This document shows positions 40,029-52,761 of a DNA stretch of 64,000 bases, piece after piece. Position 1 is the stretch's first letter. Every line of letters starts with the position of its first letter. The notes beneath the pieces were generated by a model. It worked only from the letters and a program-made list of their open reading frames with translations. It had not been told where the DNA came from and searched no databases. The position numbers were made by a program, and so were the translations under genes. This stretch comes from Apostichopus japonicus (Eukaryota > Echinodermata > Holothuroidea > Aspidochirotida > Stichopodidae): positions 22,652,341-22,716,340 of the forward strand of contig NC_092575.1 of assembly GCF_037975245.1 (NCBI RefSeq). Direction: 5' to 3'.

Positions 40029-43000
40029 CTGTAAAAGAAACAAAAAGAGAACAAATACAAAAAGGTTACTTGGCATTTTCAAAAATCTCTTCATCTTCTG
40101 CTTTATCTTGGTACAACAAAATATTTTAGGTAGTTTTCTTGTAACATTTACATTAATTGCAACTTAGACACTAGACATTAATTAGATTTATTTTAATATT
40201 CTTGAATTATCTATGTTTGTCAACCCTCCATATATATGCAAGTTTATTAGCTTTAGTTATGATGTAAAACATCACATAACCCAAACTCTTCAAGCTGAAC
40301 TGAACACAGCTTATACATTTTACTGTACTGCAATCCTTCTTTTGAAAAGTTTTCATAAGACCAAACCAGGCTTTTATTTAACATGAGGAATATAATTAAA
40401 TAAAAGAAAAGCAATTCTTGAATGGAGCTAATTAAGTATTAATTAATTTCGTACCTATTTTGTTAAGGAATAAAGTCATAAATTAGCTAAGTTAGCATGC
40501 ATTTCCTGCAGTCTTTCAAAGTTTCCATTAATATTGAGCCCCATTATGTTTGTCTTCCTTACTTTCCATTCTTGTATGGGAGGGAGACCATTGGTCTAGT
40601 AGTATTATTTACAACTGTTTCTCAACTGCGCAATTGTAGCATAGAGTTTGTTGATATTATAAAGTTCTGTTCACGCCATGTTGAATGTTTTAAGCCTTAT
40701 TCTGTTCCTTTGATTTTGTGGGTATTATATATTATCCTCCAAGGTTGGGAACTGTCTTCCAAAGGTCTTGGTTTAACTTTAGCTTGGCGATAGTTTCTGA
40801 TATTTAAAATATGGTAGATTTAGCAATTGCTAATCTGCATCTGCTGAAGCAATACACATGTGTACATACCGTCTCCTACATAAAATCACCCTGCACTAAA
40901 TGAATACATGAGTAGGGGATGAAAGCACACTTGTGCAGACAAATTATGCAAATTCTAACCTTTCCTATGTGTACATAAATGAAGGTAGGTGGTGGGTAGG
41001 CATTATAAATAATGAATAAGTTGCATCTCCGGGGGACATATGTGTATTACTGATAATGTTGCATCTCCCTTGGCGGAGAAAATATGAAACTAATTTAATT
41101 CTATGACTAGATTGCACAGATAGTTTGTCTGCGGCCTAAATCAATGTTGAAACATTAATACAGTACATTATATACAGAAAGTAATGTGAATACAATGCAT
41201 CCCTACCTCCCACTCAACCTTGGGATAGTCATGTATTTCACATCACAGTATAATTATTTACCAAGGGGATGTATCTACATGTCTTTTTTCACATAGTCTC
41301 ACATAATGCTAATAAATCTCTCTTCACAAATCAACAATCTAGTGTAGATCCTATACACTTACGATAATCAAATTTTGAGTGAGTATGTATTCTAAAAAGT
41401 TTGCAAATATTTCCTGAAACTTTTATAAATGAAAGACCACATTATACAATTAGCTATTTTAAGGAATTACCAGCACATTTAGCTAAAGCATGTTTATGAG
41501 ATCTGGTCAGCATATTTGTTTGTTTTAATCTACTATGCCTACAATTGTTCAAAGTCAAGTAGTAATTTATGGATTGGTCAAACTAAGATAAATCTGCTAG
41601 ATTTTCCATCCCTTACTAAAAGGCAGGGTAAAATCTATTGAAACTGTTGCTTTAAATTGTAAAATGAAACAAAGATGGCTTTTAGGATCCATAACATACA
41701 TGGCTACCTAATTTACAAATTATGACTAATTTAAATGACAAGTAAAAAATCTTGTAGATTACCATGCAAGTTTGCATTCTAAGTACCTCCATATATTTCC
41801 ACTTTTCCAGGCACAACTTTGCACTTAAAGTACACTTATTCCACCTTCCAGTTTCTGCAAGCTTAATGGCCACATTGATGATCTAAATACACCGTTCTTT
41901 TAAAGTTTTACTGTAAATCCATTCACAAAATTCACAAAACCTCCTCCATTGATGAAACCCAGAAAAGAAGTATACAAAGACCGATTCAACACTGATTTCT
42001 GTTCCAAGATATCTCACTGTGAAGAGCTCAGTTTGTGATTTAGAGCTTCCAATTCACAAGAAATTCAGCGTCCGATCCCAAAACAAAACCGTTCACTTTC
42101 ATGGTTGACAAAATAAGCCAGAATAAGTTTTTTATTTATAAACCGGACAGAGACCTTCTTTAGAGTGCAACCACCCTCACGCCACCCTATTGTCAAATAC
42201 CTGCTTATTCGTATTTTCGTTTTCTTTTCAGCTACAGTACCAGTCACCAAATTCCTGACCTACTAAATATATTCTGAATATAAAGCCAAAAAGCCAACAG
42301 ACTGCACTACTAACTGTAAGCCTCAGAAAGTTGCTTTGACTTTCAAGGCATTCGTCAACAAAGGTACCTCAGAATGTAGAATATATATATCTCACATTAA
42401 ATCACAGCCGGCAGAGTTGCTCTCGAAGAAAGAAGAAAAAATCAAACTGATCATGCACAAGCACTCGCCTGAAAACAATTTTTTTTAAAAACTTCCTTTA
42501 AGGATCCGAGCGAATCATGTAAAACTCATAAACATAAGCTGGTTCTCAGACAAACTGATTAAACATCCTTGTCCACAGAAATAATGTAATTTATGGATTT
42601 CCTAGCAACCGGCTGAGAAAATCCCCACATGCAGCATTATAAACATGTACACCACAGATGTGTCTGTTATTGAACCACCACAGGGATACCTAGACTATCC
42701 TCTTTATGGCTAGCCTCCTGAAGGTCTCGCTCACTCGCTCGCTGGTAACAGACACAGAAGCTACACTCTACCACACTGCCTGAAGGTTACTTTACATGTA
42801 AAATAGAAATTTTGCAAAAACTTTGGAGGCCCTATTAAGTTCTCACCTAAGGTGGCAGACCTCAGATATTTCAAGTATTTAAAGTTTGTTTTATCCATTG
42901 CATTCATTAAACTTGATCCAGACAAACGAGTCAGTCGTGCATTTAGGCTTTTATTTGTCGGTATTATCAATTATCAACTACTGTAAGTAAATAAAAAAAA

Positions 43001-43049
43001 AACACCATCAATCAAATTTGATGTTGTTTTGTTTAGTTGCCGTGTGGTA

Positions 43050-43205
43050 CAAAAGCATGCCAAACTCTTAAAGTGGGTGAAAACGAGGCCCGCACCCCCC
43101 CCCCCCCCGCAATGCAAATTTGTATCAACTTTCAAGGCCAAACTCTTAAAGAGGGTGTACATGAGCCCCCCCACACACAATTTTTTATCAATTTTCAAGG
43201 TCATC
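43050..43205. repeat. Two-copy repeat around GCCAAACTCTTAAAG
   Basis: GCCAAACTCTTAAAGTGGGT and GCCAAACTCTTAAAGAGGGT about 76 bp apart, each followed by a C-rich run and ATCAAYTTTCAAGG. Confidence 0.75.
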
Positions 43206-43887
43206 AACTGGTATTAACCCCAAATTTCAGGATACATGTGAAAATTTAAAGTACTAAGTGCTTTTCAAAGGATTTTGTTATCCTAGAGTTTCTGATTCAT
43301 CTTTATATTTCCCAGATAAATCAAACAGTTGTTAAAGTTAAAGGAAATAGGGACTTCTCATATACCTATAATATACCTGTTTTTATGTTTGACAGATGAA
43401 ATGCAGCAAATCTGAAATTGATCTCCCAGAAGTTTTCAAAATAGATATATTAATGTTTGACAGGGTGAAATGAACATACTGTATAAAGTATAATAAATAA
43501 ATTTCAAAAAACATCCTTTACACAAATAAATCTCCACAAACTTATTCAACTGACATTCATGATAAATTTTCATTCAACCGCAATATTTACAGTTTTAATA
43601 TAATTAGTCTAAAGTTTAACTATCAAATTTTTCCATATTTTTCTCACATTTCTTTGCTACTTGTACGGCTGTAGTTAATTACTCCAATCAAAGAATCGTT
43701 TAGAGCGATCCATAAATATTGGTTCACTTTAACAAAGTTCACCCTTCCACATATGCAGGTCAAACATTATTTCCATAAACCGCCCTATATAGTACAATTA
43801 ATCACACCAAAACATAATTGACAGAGCTCAACCCAATGAAAGCAACTCATTCATGCATGCACGAATTAATGCATGCATCACTTACTG

Positions 43888-43927
43888 TACAGTACAGTGC
43901 ACTCATTTAAGTGTGCACTGTACTGTA
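43888..43927. repeat. Perfect 15-bp inverted repeat (hairpin)
   Basis: TACAGTACAGTGCAC (43888-43902) and GTGCACTGTACTGTA (43913-43927) are exact reverse complements with a 10-base loop. Confidence 0.9.
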
Positions 43928-45240
43928 TGGAAACCACTACACAGACAGGAGAGGCTTATGTAACTGCCCACTGTTCTTCAGGCAGCTTTATGAAAAACCA
44001 AAAACCAAAACCAAAAAATGGAAATAGAAAATACAGATGCATAATTAGATAATCTGCTACTAACTGTCCATTTGAAGGATGAATCTTTGGGAAATTCCTG
44101 GTTAAAAAAGTCATCCAACCTTTTTCTAAAGAAGCAATTAGCAATTTTAGATGCAACTACTACTGATGGACTATTCCTTTCAAATTCTGCTTCTCTAAGT
44201 CTACAGATGGCCTGTAGCCAGGAGGTTGGGCTGATCAGTACTCAACAATTTAAAGGAGGGGCACAATACTTGTGTCAGGACTGTAACTAATTGTGACGAC
44301 AATGTAATGACCTCTATGGTACACATGATGGTGACACAGACCGGGGGGGGGGGAGGGCAGTGGTACTCACATATACCCAACTCTCCCCAACTCCCCCAAC
44401 TCCCCCCACTCCCACAATGCCACCAGCATGGCTACAGGCATGTTCTCTACTATGCTTTTCATCCTCAAACCACATACACCAAGTTCAACCTGTCACTTTC
44501 AAATATATATCATATCACATCATATATCACACAGTCCCCAGTTAATTGCTATACCCTACAACAGAAAGTTGTAGAGCACCGACTTTTACATCAGTACATT
44601 AGTCAAATGTTGAGATACTCATCTAATGCATTTTATGATTTCTTCCCTCCATACACTCATGCAAATTTTCCTTTGTTTATCGTACATGTGTATTCACTTC
44701 TTTATAAACTGCTGCTTTAATGTTTTCCAAACAAACGAAAAACAAATCTGAAATCCATTAACAGACTCATCTGCCTCATAAAATAATGTTTCCTTTCCGG
44801 GCTGACTTTCAAATATATACCTGGTCCCCTGTGAAATCTTTATATCTGTGAGGTTACCTGTCACAGACAGTCACACGTCAGAGCCTGTCTTGCTGATAAA
44901 AACTGTCATCAAATTCTGGGTAGAGCTATTAATTTCACACAAATTTTTCATTTCTAAAAGATGTTAAAAGGATGACTGAGGATGCATACATATATCTAGG
45001 CAAAGAGTAAACCTACAGGCTGTCACTGCAAGTACTGTTTTTATAATCTTTCTCATAGCAACTGCAGCAACAGTATAAAAAGTACCTGACACCAGTGTAT
45101 GTTTAACACTGCAGCATGTTAAATTCTCTCAAAAGTTGCATTCAAGAGAAATCAACAGTTTTCCCACCTGAAATGGTCAACCAAACTGTAAAACATCCAA
45201 AATGACATGAAACTTATAGTAGATTGGAGATAGCCGTCTG

Positions 45241-45485
45241 ACATGAAGTGTATGGTTATTAGCCATTAAGGTTCCCACACATGCACATATGTGGCTTTAT
45301 GCTCTGTGTTGTAAAAAAAAAACGACACGAAGTGTATGGTTATTAGCCATTAAGTTTCCCACACATGCACGTATGTGGCTTTATGCTTTGTGTTGTAAAA
45401 TAACGACACAAAGTGTATGGTAATTAGCCATTAAGTTTCTCACTCATGGACATATGTGGCTTTATGCTCCGCGTTGTAAAATAAC
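45241..45485. repeat. Tandem repeat of 81-84 bp, three copies
   Basis: AGTGTATGG starts at 45247, 45331 and 45412. The units share GGTTATTAGCCATTAAG and a short palindrome CACATATGTG (or CACGTATGTG). Confidence 0.92.
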
Positions 45486-46122
45486 TGACTGATACATGGA
45501 TACATGAACCTAGGCCCATCGACCCTTTAAGTTTGCAATTGATCAAACTAACACACCCTCTTTGATTAGTCTTTGTTTTACAGTTAACGACAGTTAATGA
45601 GCACATCATAAATATGTCCATTCTCAAACTGTTGTCACTTTAGAAGATACCTTATTTGTATTACTTATACATGTACTAACCCAAAATTCAACACATTCAC
45701 CCCTGGAAATCAAGTAAAAAAGTGGCTTATAATATCTCAACAAAGTCAGCTACACTTTTGTTAAAGGAGCGAATTGCTTCTTTCTGCTTCTCTGCAGTTG
45801 TTATGGACTCTATTATAACACTTAACCTATGAATCATTTCTCACAAAAATGGAATACGCTGCTCAAAATCAACTATGAGCAGATTGCATCTTACTGACAT
45901 TACACCATATATTCAAAATGCATAATATAATACCAATTACCAACTATATGTACATTAACAATTCCAGATCCTTACAGGAAACACCACAAAGGATTTCATC
46001 CCACCAAAAAATTGTACAGCGAGTTAATCAGCCGTAATGACTTGATGACTATTAAATGACTTCCACATAGGCATTTGTATGCAAATTAGACAAACCAAAT
46101 ATATGCACATATAAGGTTCATA

Positions 46123-46164
46123 CAAAGGCCTCTGTGGAATATACATGTTCCACAGAGGTCTTTG
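46123..46164. repeat. 17-bp inverted repeat with 8-base loop
   Basis: CAAAGGCCTCTGTGGAA (46123-46139) pairs with TTCCACAGAGGTCTTTG (46148-46164) at 16 of 17 positions (the other a G:U in RNA). Weaker pairing may extend outward (ATGCACAT and ATGTGCAT on the flanks). Confidence 0.85.
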
Positions 46165-46319
46165 AACATGTGCATGTACCTACCCCATTGAAACACACAC
46201 AACATTGGCATCAAGATCACTTTAAATTTTTGTATGCAGCAAGACAATTGAGAAGTCAACACTGATAGTCGAGGGCAGCACTATACATCCATGCTTTCTT
46301 AATTTCAGAATAATTTAAC

Positions 46320-46639
46320 TACTTAAAGGCGATATCGCTCGTAGACTTTTTTTGAGGGCGCTGGCATTTTCGAGGTTTCAGCGAGGTTTAATGGGACCCC
46401 GAAAACTCACGTGACCTCGGTGGCAAATTTAGATCAGTGAATAGCACAGGCAAGCGTATGCGTAACAAGCCCGTACCCATGCACACATAATGTTATAACA
46501 CAGCATTTCAGATTATTGTACTGTTTACCGCAAAGGATTTTCGTACGCGATAGTTTGTTGTTTGTGTGCCTTTTGAGTAAAGAATACTGTACGATTTTCG
46601 TACAAATACATTCGATTAGACTAGAGTATAGTGACAATC
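46320..46639 (+). promoter_or_regulatory. Promoter-like region of the nested gene
   Basis: The sequence before the nested gene's ATG is richer in G+C and CpG than its surroundings. It carries a palindromic E-box (TCACGTGA at 46407-46414), the core bound by USF, Myc and MITF/TFE family factors. No TATA box at a convincing spacing is seen. That this is a promoter is inferred from position and composition. Confidence 0.4.
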
Positions 46640-46917
46640 ATGGAAAAGGGATCAGGGCAAGGAGAATCGGGCGAAAGAAAACGACCTTATCCTGGAACGA
46701 GCATAGGTTCAAGTGGAGGAAAGCCATTGTTGCATGGACCTGACAAAAACAGCAGTGCAAAGGAACAACAGCGACGAAGAGATGCCACGAAGATCTATCT
46801 TCTACGTTCCTACGTAAACTGGCAAATGGAGAAAGAACTCTACAAACATGTCCACGATTTGACTTCTGTTAGCAACGCAGATTTCGCAGAACATTTGCTT
46901 CAGGATCACACAAAAAG
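46640..46917 (+). CDS. Unidentified nested gene, exon 1
   Basis: First coding exon of a three-exon gene (46640-46917, 49316-49416, 50126-50325; 579 bp, 192 residues) lying antisense in a Slingshot intron. The ATG has A at -3 and G at +4, with an in-frame TAG 18 bases upstream. The exon encodes a Gly/Ser/Lys-rich, probably disordered start (MEKGSGQGESGERKRPYPG), then a basic stretch (KEQQRRRDATKI). An apparently folded segment follows, with the pattern Y-x2-W-x3-K/E and, after a ~20-residue linker, DFAEHLLQDH. I have seen similar tryptophan...FAE-LL patterns in uncharacterised animal proteins, but cannot name a domain. There is no signal peptide or membrane segment. It ends AAA AG before GTAATG, in phase 2. 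Being a real gene is well supported; its function is unknown. Confidence 0.75.
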
Positions 46918-47429
46918 GTAATGATTTGCTAAGCTAGGCTAAAACTATATAGGGTACATACTAGTACATAGTAGTACTACAGGGTATTGTCCTAGGTAAC
47001 TGTCAGTATTGCGAAGTACAGAAAACTGCAAAGTTCGGACACCCCTAAGAAATACACAATTTCACCATGATAACCTACAAGCGAAAGCCAATATCACTAA
47101 AAACTAGGAAGCTACAGTTATTTCCTCTCCAAAATGACCCGTGCGCAAGTATGTACGTACATATCTGTCAATAAAATGAAGATAGTTTTTGGGGTATTTT
47201 AAGGCTTAGGTGTTCGAACTTCGCAGTGTCTATGCTATTGTATTTGTAACATACATGATTTGATGAGCCTAGGCTTTGTAACTAGGCCTATCATTCATTA
47301 TTTTTCCAATGGACCTAGCGTATGCTAACCTTATCATACTTATCCTAGCACAAAATAGCAGTAAGTTGTATTACTGAGTCATCATCATCACTGTTTGTGA
47401 ATGCTTGTCATGAGGATACTGTATAGGCC

Positions 47430-47689
47430 GTGGCTATTCTTACGACTAGTCGTAACAATTATTTATAAACTATTCTTACGACAAAGGCAAATTCAAGTGC
47501 AGTAAAGTAAATAAAGCAACTGCGCATGTAGTAGGGGTAACCCTAACCCTAAACATAACCCTAAATCTCAATCCTAACCCTAACCGGAAGTTATTGTTAC
47601 TCCTCGTCGTAAAATTAGTACTCCTAATCATAAAAATAGCCCATGCGTAGTCGGAAATTATTCTTACAACTAGTCGTAAGAATAGCCAC
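47430..47689. mobile_element. MITE-like element with telomere-like core
   Basis: The left end GTGGCTATTCTTACGACTAG is inverted at the right end (47664-47689) with one mismatch over 26 bp. Inner copies of the same CTTACGAC motif continue into the element. The centre (about 47537-47587) holds degenerate (CCCTAA)n. I cannot find an adjacent target duplication. It has no coding capacity and lies in intron 1 of the nested gene. Confidence 0.65.
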
Positions 47690-48739
47690 TTTGTACTGTA
47701 TACAGTTAAAAATTAAAATATCCTTCCTAAAGAAGACTGACAGGGACTGGGGGTCTTTAGTTTCACTCCTCATATTTATGCCATGGAAAGCTGGGCCTTC
47801 TCATCACCAAAAAGTACACTGTTTTTTTGCCTCAACAAATTGATGGAAATATATTTTCTAACCACTAGGCCTAGGTGATCTGTTCATCCCCACCCCTCCA
47901 GGTTCTAAATTGTTATCAGCTGTCCTTGTTTGAGGAATAATTCTTGTGAATGAGCATTTGAAAGAAAAGCCTCACCTATGCCCAGTCATAATTAACTAGG
48001 CATATAACATAGGACTAAGGCCTATAGTATTAGTAATAAGTATCTGAATTTAGTGTTCATAGTAACTGTATTCCCTAATTTTGTAATATACACCAGTGAG
48101 GAAGGCCTACTGTGCTGTACAAGTACAACCACATGGACCTGCAATTTTTCCTATAAAAATAATGCATCTACTGTACATAAATAATTTAGAATCACTACTA
48201 ACTGATTCACATGTTTTCACACCGCTGCGTATGCAACTAGACCTTATGTTTTTCTAAGGTCAGCCACAGCCAGCATATATGCAATCAAGTTTTAATGGTA
48301 CATTTGGGCAATAGGGTGTTATACTGTTATCTACTGACTGTCTGTCCAATATTCCAGCAATTATGTGTACATTTCTGTGCTTGGGATTTTTGAAGGAACC
48401 CAACTGCTATGCAAGAAATTAGGTAAATTAGCCTCACAAATTGAGGGACCATATTAGTACATATAGCTATACCTTTATAAACCTTTATATAGCCATGCCT
48501 GGAGGTAAGAAAGTACCAGTTTTTTTTTGTGTAGGCCTGATGCTCATACTTTATGATGCTGTGCTAAGTTATCATATTTTTTATATATAGTCAGTACTAT
48601 GCTTGTTTTTGTTCAGCTTCTTGTGAATGATCTGATGTTTAGTGTTCAAAAATTATAATATCTATTAAATTTGGTGGCCGAAACTATCTCTTGTGGAGAG
48701 TAATCTAGCGTTAAATTAATGGTAGTCTGAAATCAAGCT

Positions 48740-48946
48740 ATTCATGTAAACAGGAATTTTTCACAATGGTGTCATGGAGTAAGCTAGCATCTCAATTCTC
48801 ACTCATGAAACCAACTGCTCACATAAACAGGAAGTTTACACAGTAGGTAAATAATGAGTGTACATCAAACTTTGATCAAAAGACTGGACATCTTTTAGCG
48901 ATATGAAACCAATCAGTTCACTAAGACAGGAAGTTTACATAGTAAA
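48740..48946. repeat. Degenerate tandem repeat around AAACAGGAAGTTTACA
   Basis: Three diverged units; the last two share ATGAAACCAA and ACAGGAAGTTTACAYAGTA, offset by about 97 bp. Confidence 0.6.
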
Positions 48947-49315
48947 TTTTACATTGACATGTGAGCTCAAGTTGTTGGGCAAGCAGTTGGGCAACACAAA
49001 ATTATCCTTACAATTCTTGAAAGGTACCGCGGTTTATGGATATGTTGAAGAAGAGTATGAAAGAATATCTCATCCTTATCTGGGTTTAAATCAATGTGGG
49101 TTAACAATATGTTATTATTGAAATCTGCCTAAGTGTTTGTTTGTTACTTTTCTCTTTCATATTTTTTCTTGGGTAGGTATGATAAAAACATGTATGTTTG
49201 TAATGATTTGGTCATTACCAGATTCATTACGCATACAATTAAGCTTGGGGTGTACAGTAAAATTACTATTTCAGTTATATGATTTACAGACAATTTTTTT
49301 TGTTTCATTGTATAG

Positions 49316-49416
49316 GTTTCAAATGCATCTTTTCCGGAAAGATGCTGAAAGTCAAACAGAGGCATTCTCAGCGGCTGTCACCACAGAAAGATCAGTTGAC
49401 ACTCAGAAAGGAGAAG
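49316..49416 (+). CDS. Unidentified nested gene, exon 2
   Basis: A 101-bp exon between the acceptor ttgtatag and the donor GTAAAT (49417). Its first G completes the AGG codon left by exon 1. It encodes FQMHLFRKDAESQTEAFSAA and a polar, acidic tail ending in GE plus one base. It continues directly from the FAEHLLQDHTKR segment, so the putative helical unit crosses the junction. It shows no low complexity or stop codons. It ends in phase 1, fitting exon 3. Confidence 0.75.
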
Positions 49417-50125
49417 GTAAATTTATATGTTTATCCTTGCATGAATTACAGACTGGAAGAGCAGTGCTAATCTTATCTGATCTGGTGTGATCAGAAAAAT
49501 AATACAATTTCATTCTCATTAAATTCCAAAAGAAAAGAAAAAGATGGTAGCTTATTGCTCATCCACTAAAAAGCATACATGTGTATGAGAATTTATAAAA
49601 GTAAGTGGGCCTGATATTATCAGGATCTTCTTTAGAGGCAAACTGACTAGTAACAGTATATTCAAGAGACACAATAGAGCCTGGAACAGAGAGGACATGG
49701 TGAACACAAAGAAAGAAGTTAATGGTGTATTGAACAAAAGGAGTCAGTGAAAGCAGAGGTATTTAGATAAACTGTGGAGTACAAAGGGAGGATTAAGTAA
49801 GGAGAGAGGGCGAATAAACTATAGCAGAATACAGAGATGGAGCAGGATAAAGTTGAAAGTGTTCCCCTACTGGAGTCTCCATTTTCATGGTATTGACTTG
49901 TGACTAGAACTGCTTCTTGAAGGTGGTCTTGGTTTCACCAACATACTTGTAACTTCAATGTCCTCTAAACTCAATGACACCATTTAAATTGAAATATCAG
50001 TTTCCAGTGCTGCATAAGTGTGATAAGTTCTAAACAAAAGGTACTGTATATTTTTAGTCTCAGCCATAGAAGCTATAGCAGGATACTTGCAATCTAGTAA
50101 CTATTGTTTTATGTAATCTCTACAG

Positions 50126-50325
50126 ATACTCCTGATCCAGTTACTTCAACACCTCTCAAGAAGCCATCTGCCAATGTTCTGTCCAATGTCACCAGTAGGA
50201 TTAGATATGGAGCAGCATGGGAGAGAAACCTCAGACTATACGAATACACATTGCCACATTTACATGATCCTGAACAAAAGACATACATATGGCAGGGGCA
50301 AGCACTTTTCCCAGACTTTTGTTGA
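50126..50325 (+). CDS. Unidentified nested gene, last coding exon
   Basis: The acceptor is aatctctacag; the first two bases complete GAT. The exon encodes a Pro/Ser/Thr-rich linker (DTPDPVTSTPLKKPSANV), then a conserved-looking C-terminal segment rich in aromatics (RIRYGAAWERNLRLYEYTLP, then HLHDPEQKTYIWQGQ), and stops at TGA 50323-50325 after DFC. An alternative downstream donor (CAG/GTTGTG near 50330) is weak, so I take this as the terminal coding exon. I recognise no family. A 3' untranslated region presumably follows, but I did not find a convincing polyadenylation signal close by. Confidence 0.7.
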
Positions 50326-52500
50326 CAGGTTGTGCGACATTCACAAACGTTGGATTAGCAGCTAATGATACATCTGCATCACCAGATTGAGATAAATTGC
50401 TTTCGTCCATTTTGTTCGATAGTAGCTATGACTGTAAATCAGGAGCTTGGCCACCCTCTAAGTCAAGGTGGGCAAGGTTGGGGAAATTCAATCAAGGAGT
50501 AACAATCAGAGAATGGCCAGCTTTATATTATTGTATATAGGCCTACACGCACAGCGTGTATAAATATCTGTATCGGTTTATTTATACTGGTGTTCATTTC
50601 CGTTGCCAGGAGGGGATATGATTTGAACATGGGGGAGGGTGTGGGGGGTGGGGAGGGGGTCCCATTTGAAGTGTCCAAACGATGCTAATCTTTACATCTA
50701 TCTTCTTGAATCACATGTACCCCTATCGACACGATCAATCAGTCCTGTCTCTCACCTCCTCTCATGCACTGGTGTATTTATTTCCTGGCAAGATAACAGT
50801 TAGGCATAGTAAGGGTCAGAGGTCATCACAACTTAAAGAGTTGTGCGAGTCCCTGTGGTCTCTTACATCCTGGTAGCAGTAGAGAGAAGAAGCCTAATAG
50901 ATCAGAAACCATAATCATCTTCTGTTGTGTCTTATTTTCCAGCATCCTTGAAACATTATATCCTTCCCCTTTGATTTGTTGATGTCATAAAGCTGTAATT
51001 ATGTTGTGCATTATTTTATTCCAGTATTTAGATTGTATATTCTTCTTGTGTATTTGACAGTATCCCAGTGATCTCCATTTTTCTGCTCTTGGTTTTTTTT
51101 CTCTGTACTTTCATATCATATCTATCTCTACCCATAGCCTCCATCTCCACATTTTCTTTACTTTCTTCCTCCATCCCTTCATCTGTCTTTCACTCTTTCT
51201 TTTTTGACCTCTTTCCTCCCCTCTGTTTACCCTGTATGTTTTAGTTTGCCAACTCCCCCCCCCCCCCCCGCATCTCACCCCCAAAAAAGTTCACAAGGTT
51301 GACAAGTCTCCCCGTGCTAGTCCCAAGCTATACACCCTTGTTGTGGTGACCATTCAATATACTTGCGGATCAAATGGAAAGCCCCACCCCCACCCCTTAT
51401 TCTCAGTGTAATGAATCGGCAAATGGAAGATTATTCGGAGTTGTTCGTGATGGTTCAATGATCTTATAGTCAGGCATAGGCCTATATGGTTCTCTTTGTC
51501 CTTCATTGCCGTCGAAGTTTGAAATGAATTAATCGTGCTAGGAACTTCCGGGCAATGTTTAATTTTCTGTGGCAAGAAAAAAAGCTTCCCCCAGTCTCTC
51601 CTGGTTGACTATATAGAGCCTGTACGCCTATATGGTCACACAATAGTATGATCCATGCAGACAGCTAGTATATATTTTTTTTAAATTCAATCCAATTTCA
51701 GTTAAAGTTTCGAGTTGTAATTCGAGTCAGTCGAGATGAGGTGCCCCATGGTGGAGCTGGGTAACCCACCCCAACCCCGTTGCCGACTTTTTGGCATTTC
51801 GTTGGGAGCCGTTCGGAACAAGAAGCAGGAGAGTCAATTCTGGGAGTACAGTACGCTGGAAAGCAATACACTGACGTGATTTAGAAAAAAAAGGTTTTGC
51901 TTTGACGGCCGATGCTCAGCGAGACACTTTTCAATGGAAATAACTATTAGTTTATTGTTCATGTACTTATTCCCTTTTTGCCAATCCTTTCTAAAGAGGG
52001 TGGAGCCGCCCCTTATGGCAACGTATTTTCCTTCCCTTTTCCGTTCAAGTTTCGTTTTTTTTAATTCGGGTCAAGGGGTGCAAGGACAGGGTTTACGTGC
52101 ACCGGTTAGGAGGACGGGGTGCAGCTAGGGCAAGTGCTCTGTGATCGCCTAAAGGGCCCGTTGCCAGGGGTCCAAAAATAATTAAATATACATATTTATC
52201 TATATATGGTGTATGACATAAAATGCTTTGTCTTACCCTCCTGATATATAACTAAAATTTATATATAAAATACAATGTAAGCTGTGACTCTGTCTATGTA
52301 TAATTAATACCTATATTGGCTGAAATACCACTTGTTCACACATGACGGACTTGACTTTACGTTTGATACCCAATTTTGTAATCACTTCAGTCAATTTTTT
52401 CACTCATTTGCGTTTGTCTTTTTGTGACACCAGTCAGCGTGAATCAGACATAAAGTTCATAACTATTAGTTTCTTGAGCTGTTTCTTGACTTCGACTGCT
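50326..52500. other. Region downstream of the nested gene, no gene seen
   Basis: Probably includes the nested gene's 3' untranslated region. It holds a G-rich stretch at 50631-50660 able to form a quadruplex, pyrimidine-rich sequence near 51130-51270 with a long C run, and a locally GC-richer stretch at 51730-52150 that looks repeat-derived. No supportable coding region. Confidence 0.5.
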
Positions 52501-52527
52501 CACCATGTAGGCCTAAAAGAGTAAAAG

Positions 52528-52740
52528 CAGGGAACTGCTAGAGCCTAGAGTAGCAGCTCCCTGGTCAAACTATTACGCCTGATGCAAAGCTCGACCGTAA
52601 CCTATACTGTACAGCCCATTAGTTGTGAAAAGTTCTGAACGTAAAACAAAGCACAGAGTTTTGTATCACACAACACACACGAAAACACGGCGTAATACCG
52701 CATACTACTGACCAGGGAGTTGTTCCATAACAACTCCCTG
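52528..52740. repeat. Cluster of inverted CAGGGAGYTGYT half-sites
   Basis: Two short inverted repeats share one motif. CAGGGAACTGCT (52528-52539) faces AGCAGCTCCCTG (52552-52563), with 11 of 12 bases paired. CAGGGAGTTGTT (52713-52724) faces AACAACTCCCTG (52729-52740) as a perfect 12-bp hairpin with loop CCAT. All four are versions of the same half-site. They end about 20 bp before the ATG of the open frame at 52762. Confidence 0.65.
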
Positions 52741-52761
52741 TACTGCCACAGACAAGAAACT

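Noticed and set aside
40497-40793. 98-codon plus-strand frame
   Set aside because: Protein-like length but no recognisable motif or splice signals; may be chance in T-rich DNA or an old mobile-element relic.
44307-44720. Longest uninterrupted frame (137 codons, plus strand)
   Set aside because: It runs through a G-tract and CCCCAACTCCC-type simple sequence, with no domain, no splice context and biased composition.
47537-47587. (CCCTAA)n as a chromosome end or fusion point
   Set aside because: Too short and degenerate, and enclosed in a short inverted-repeat element within a gene.
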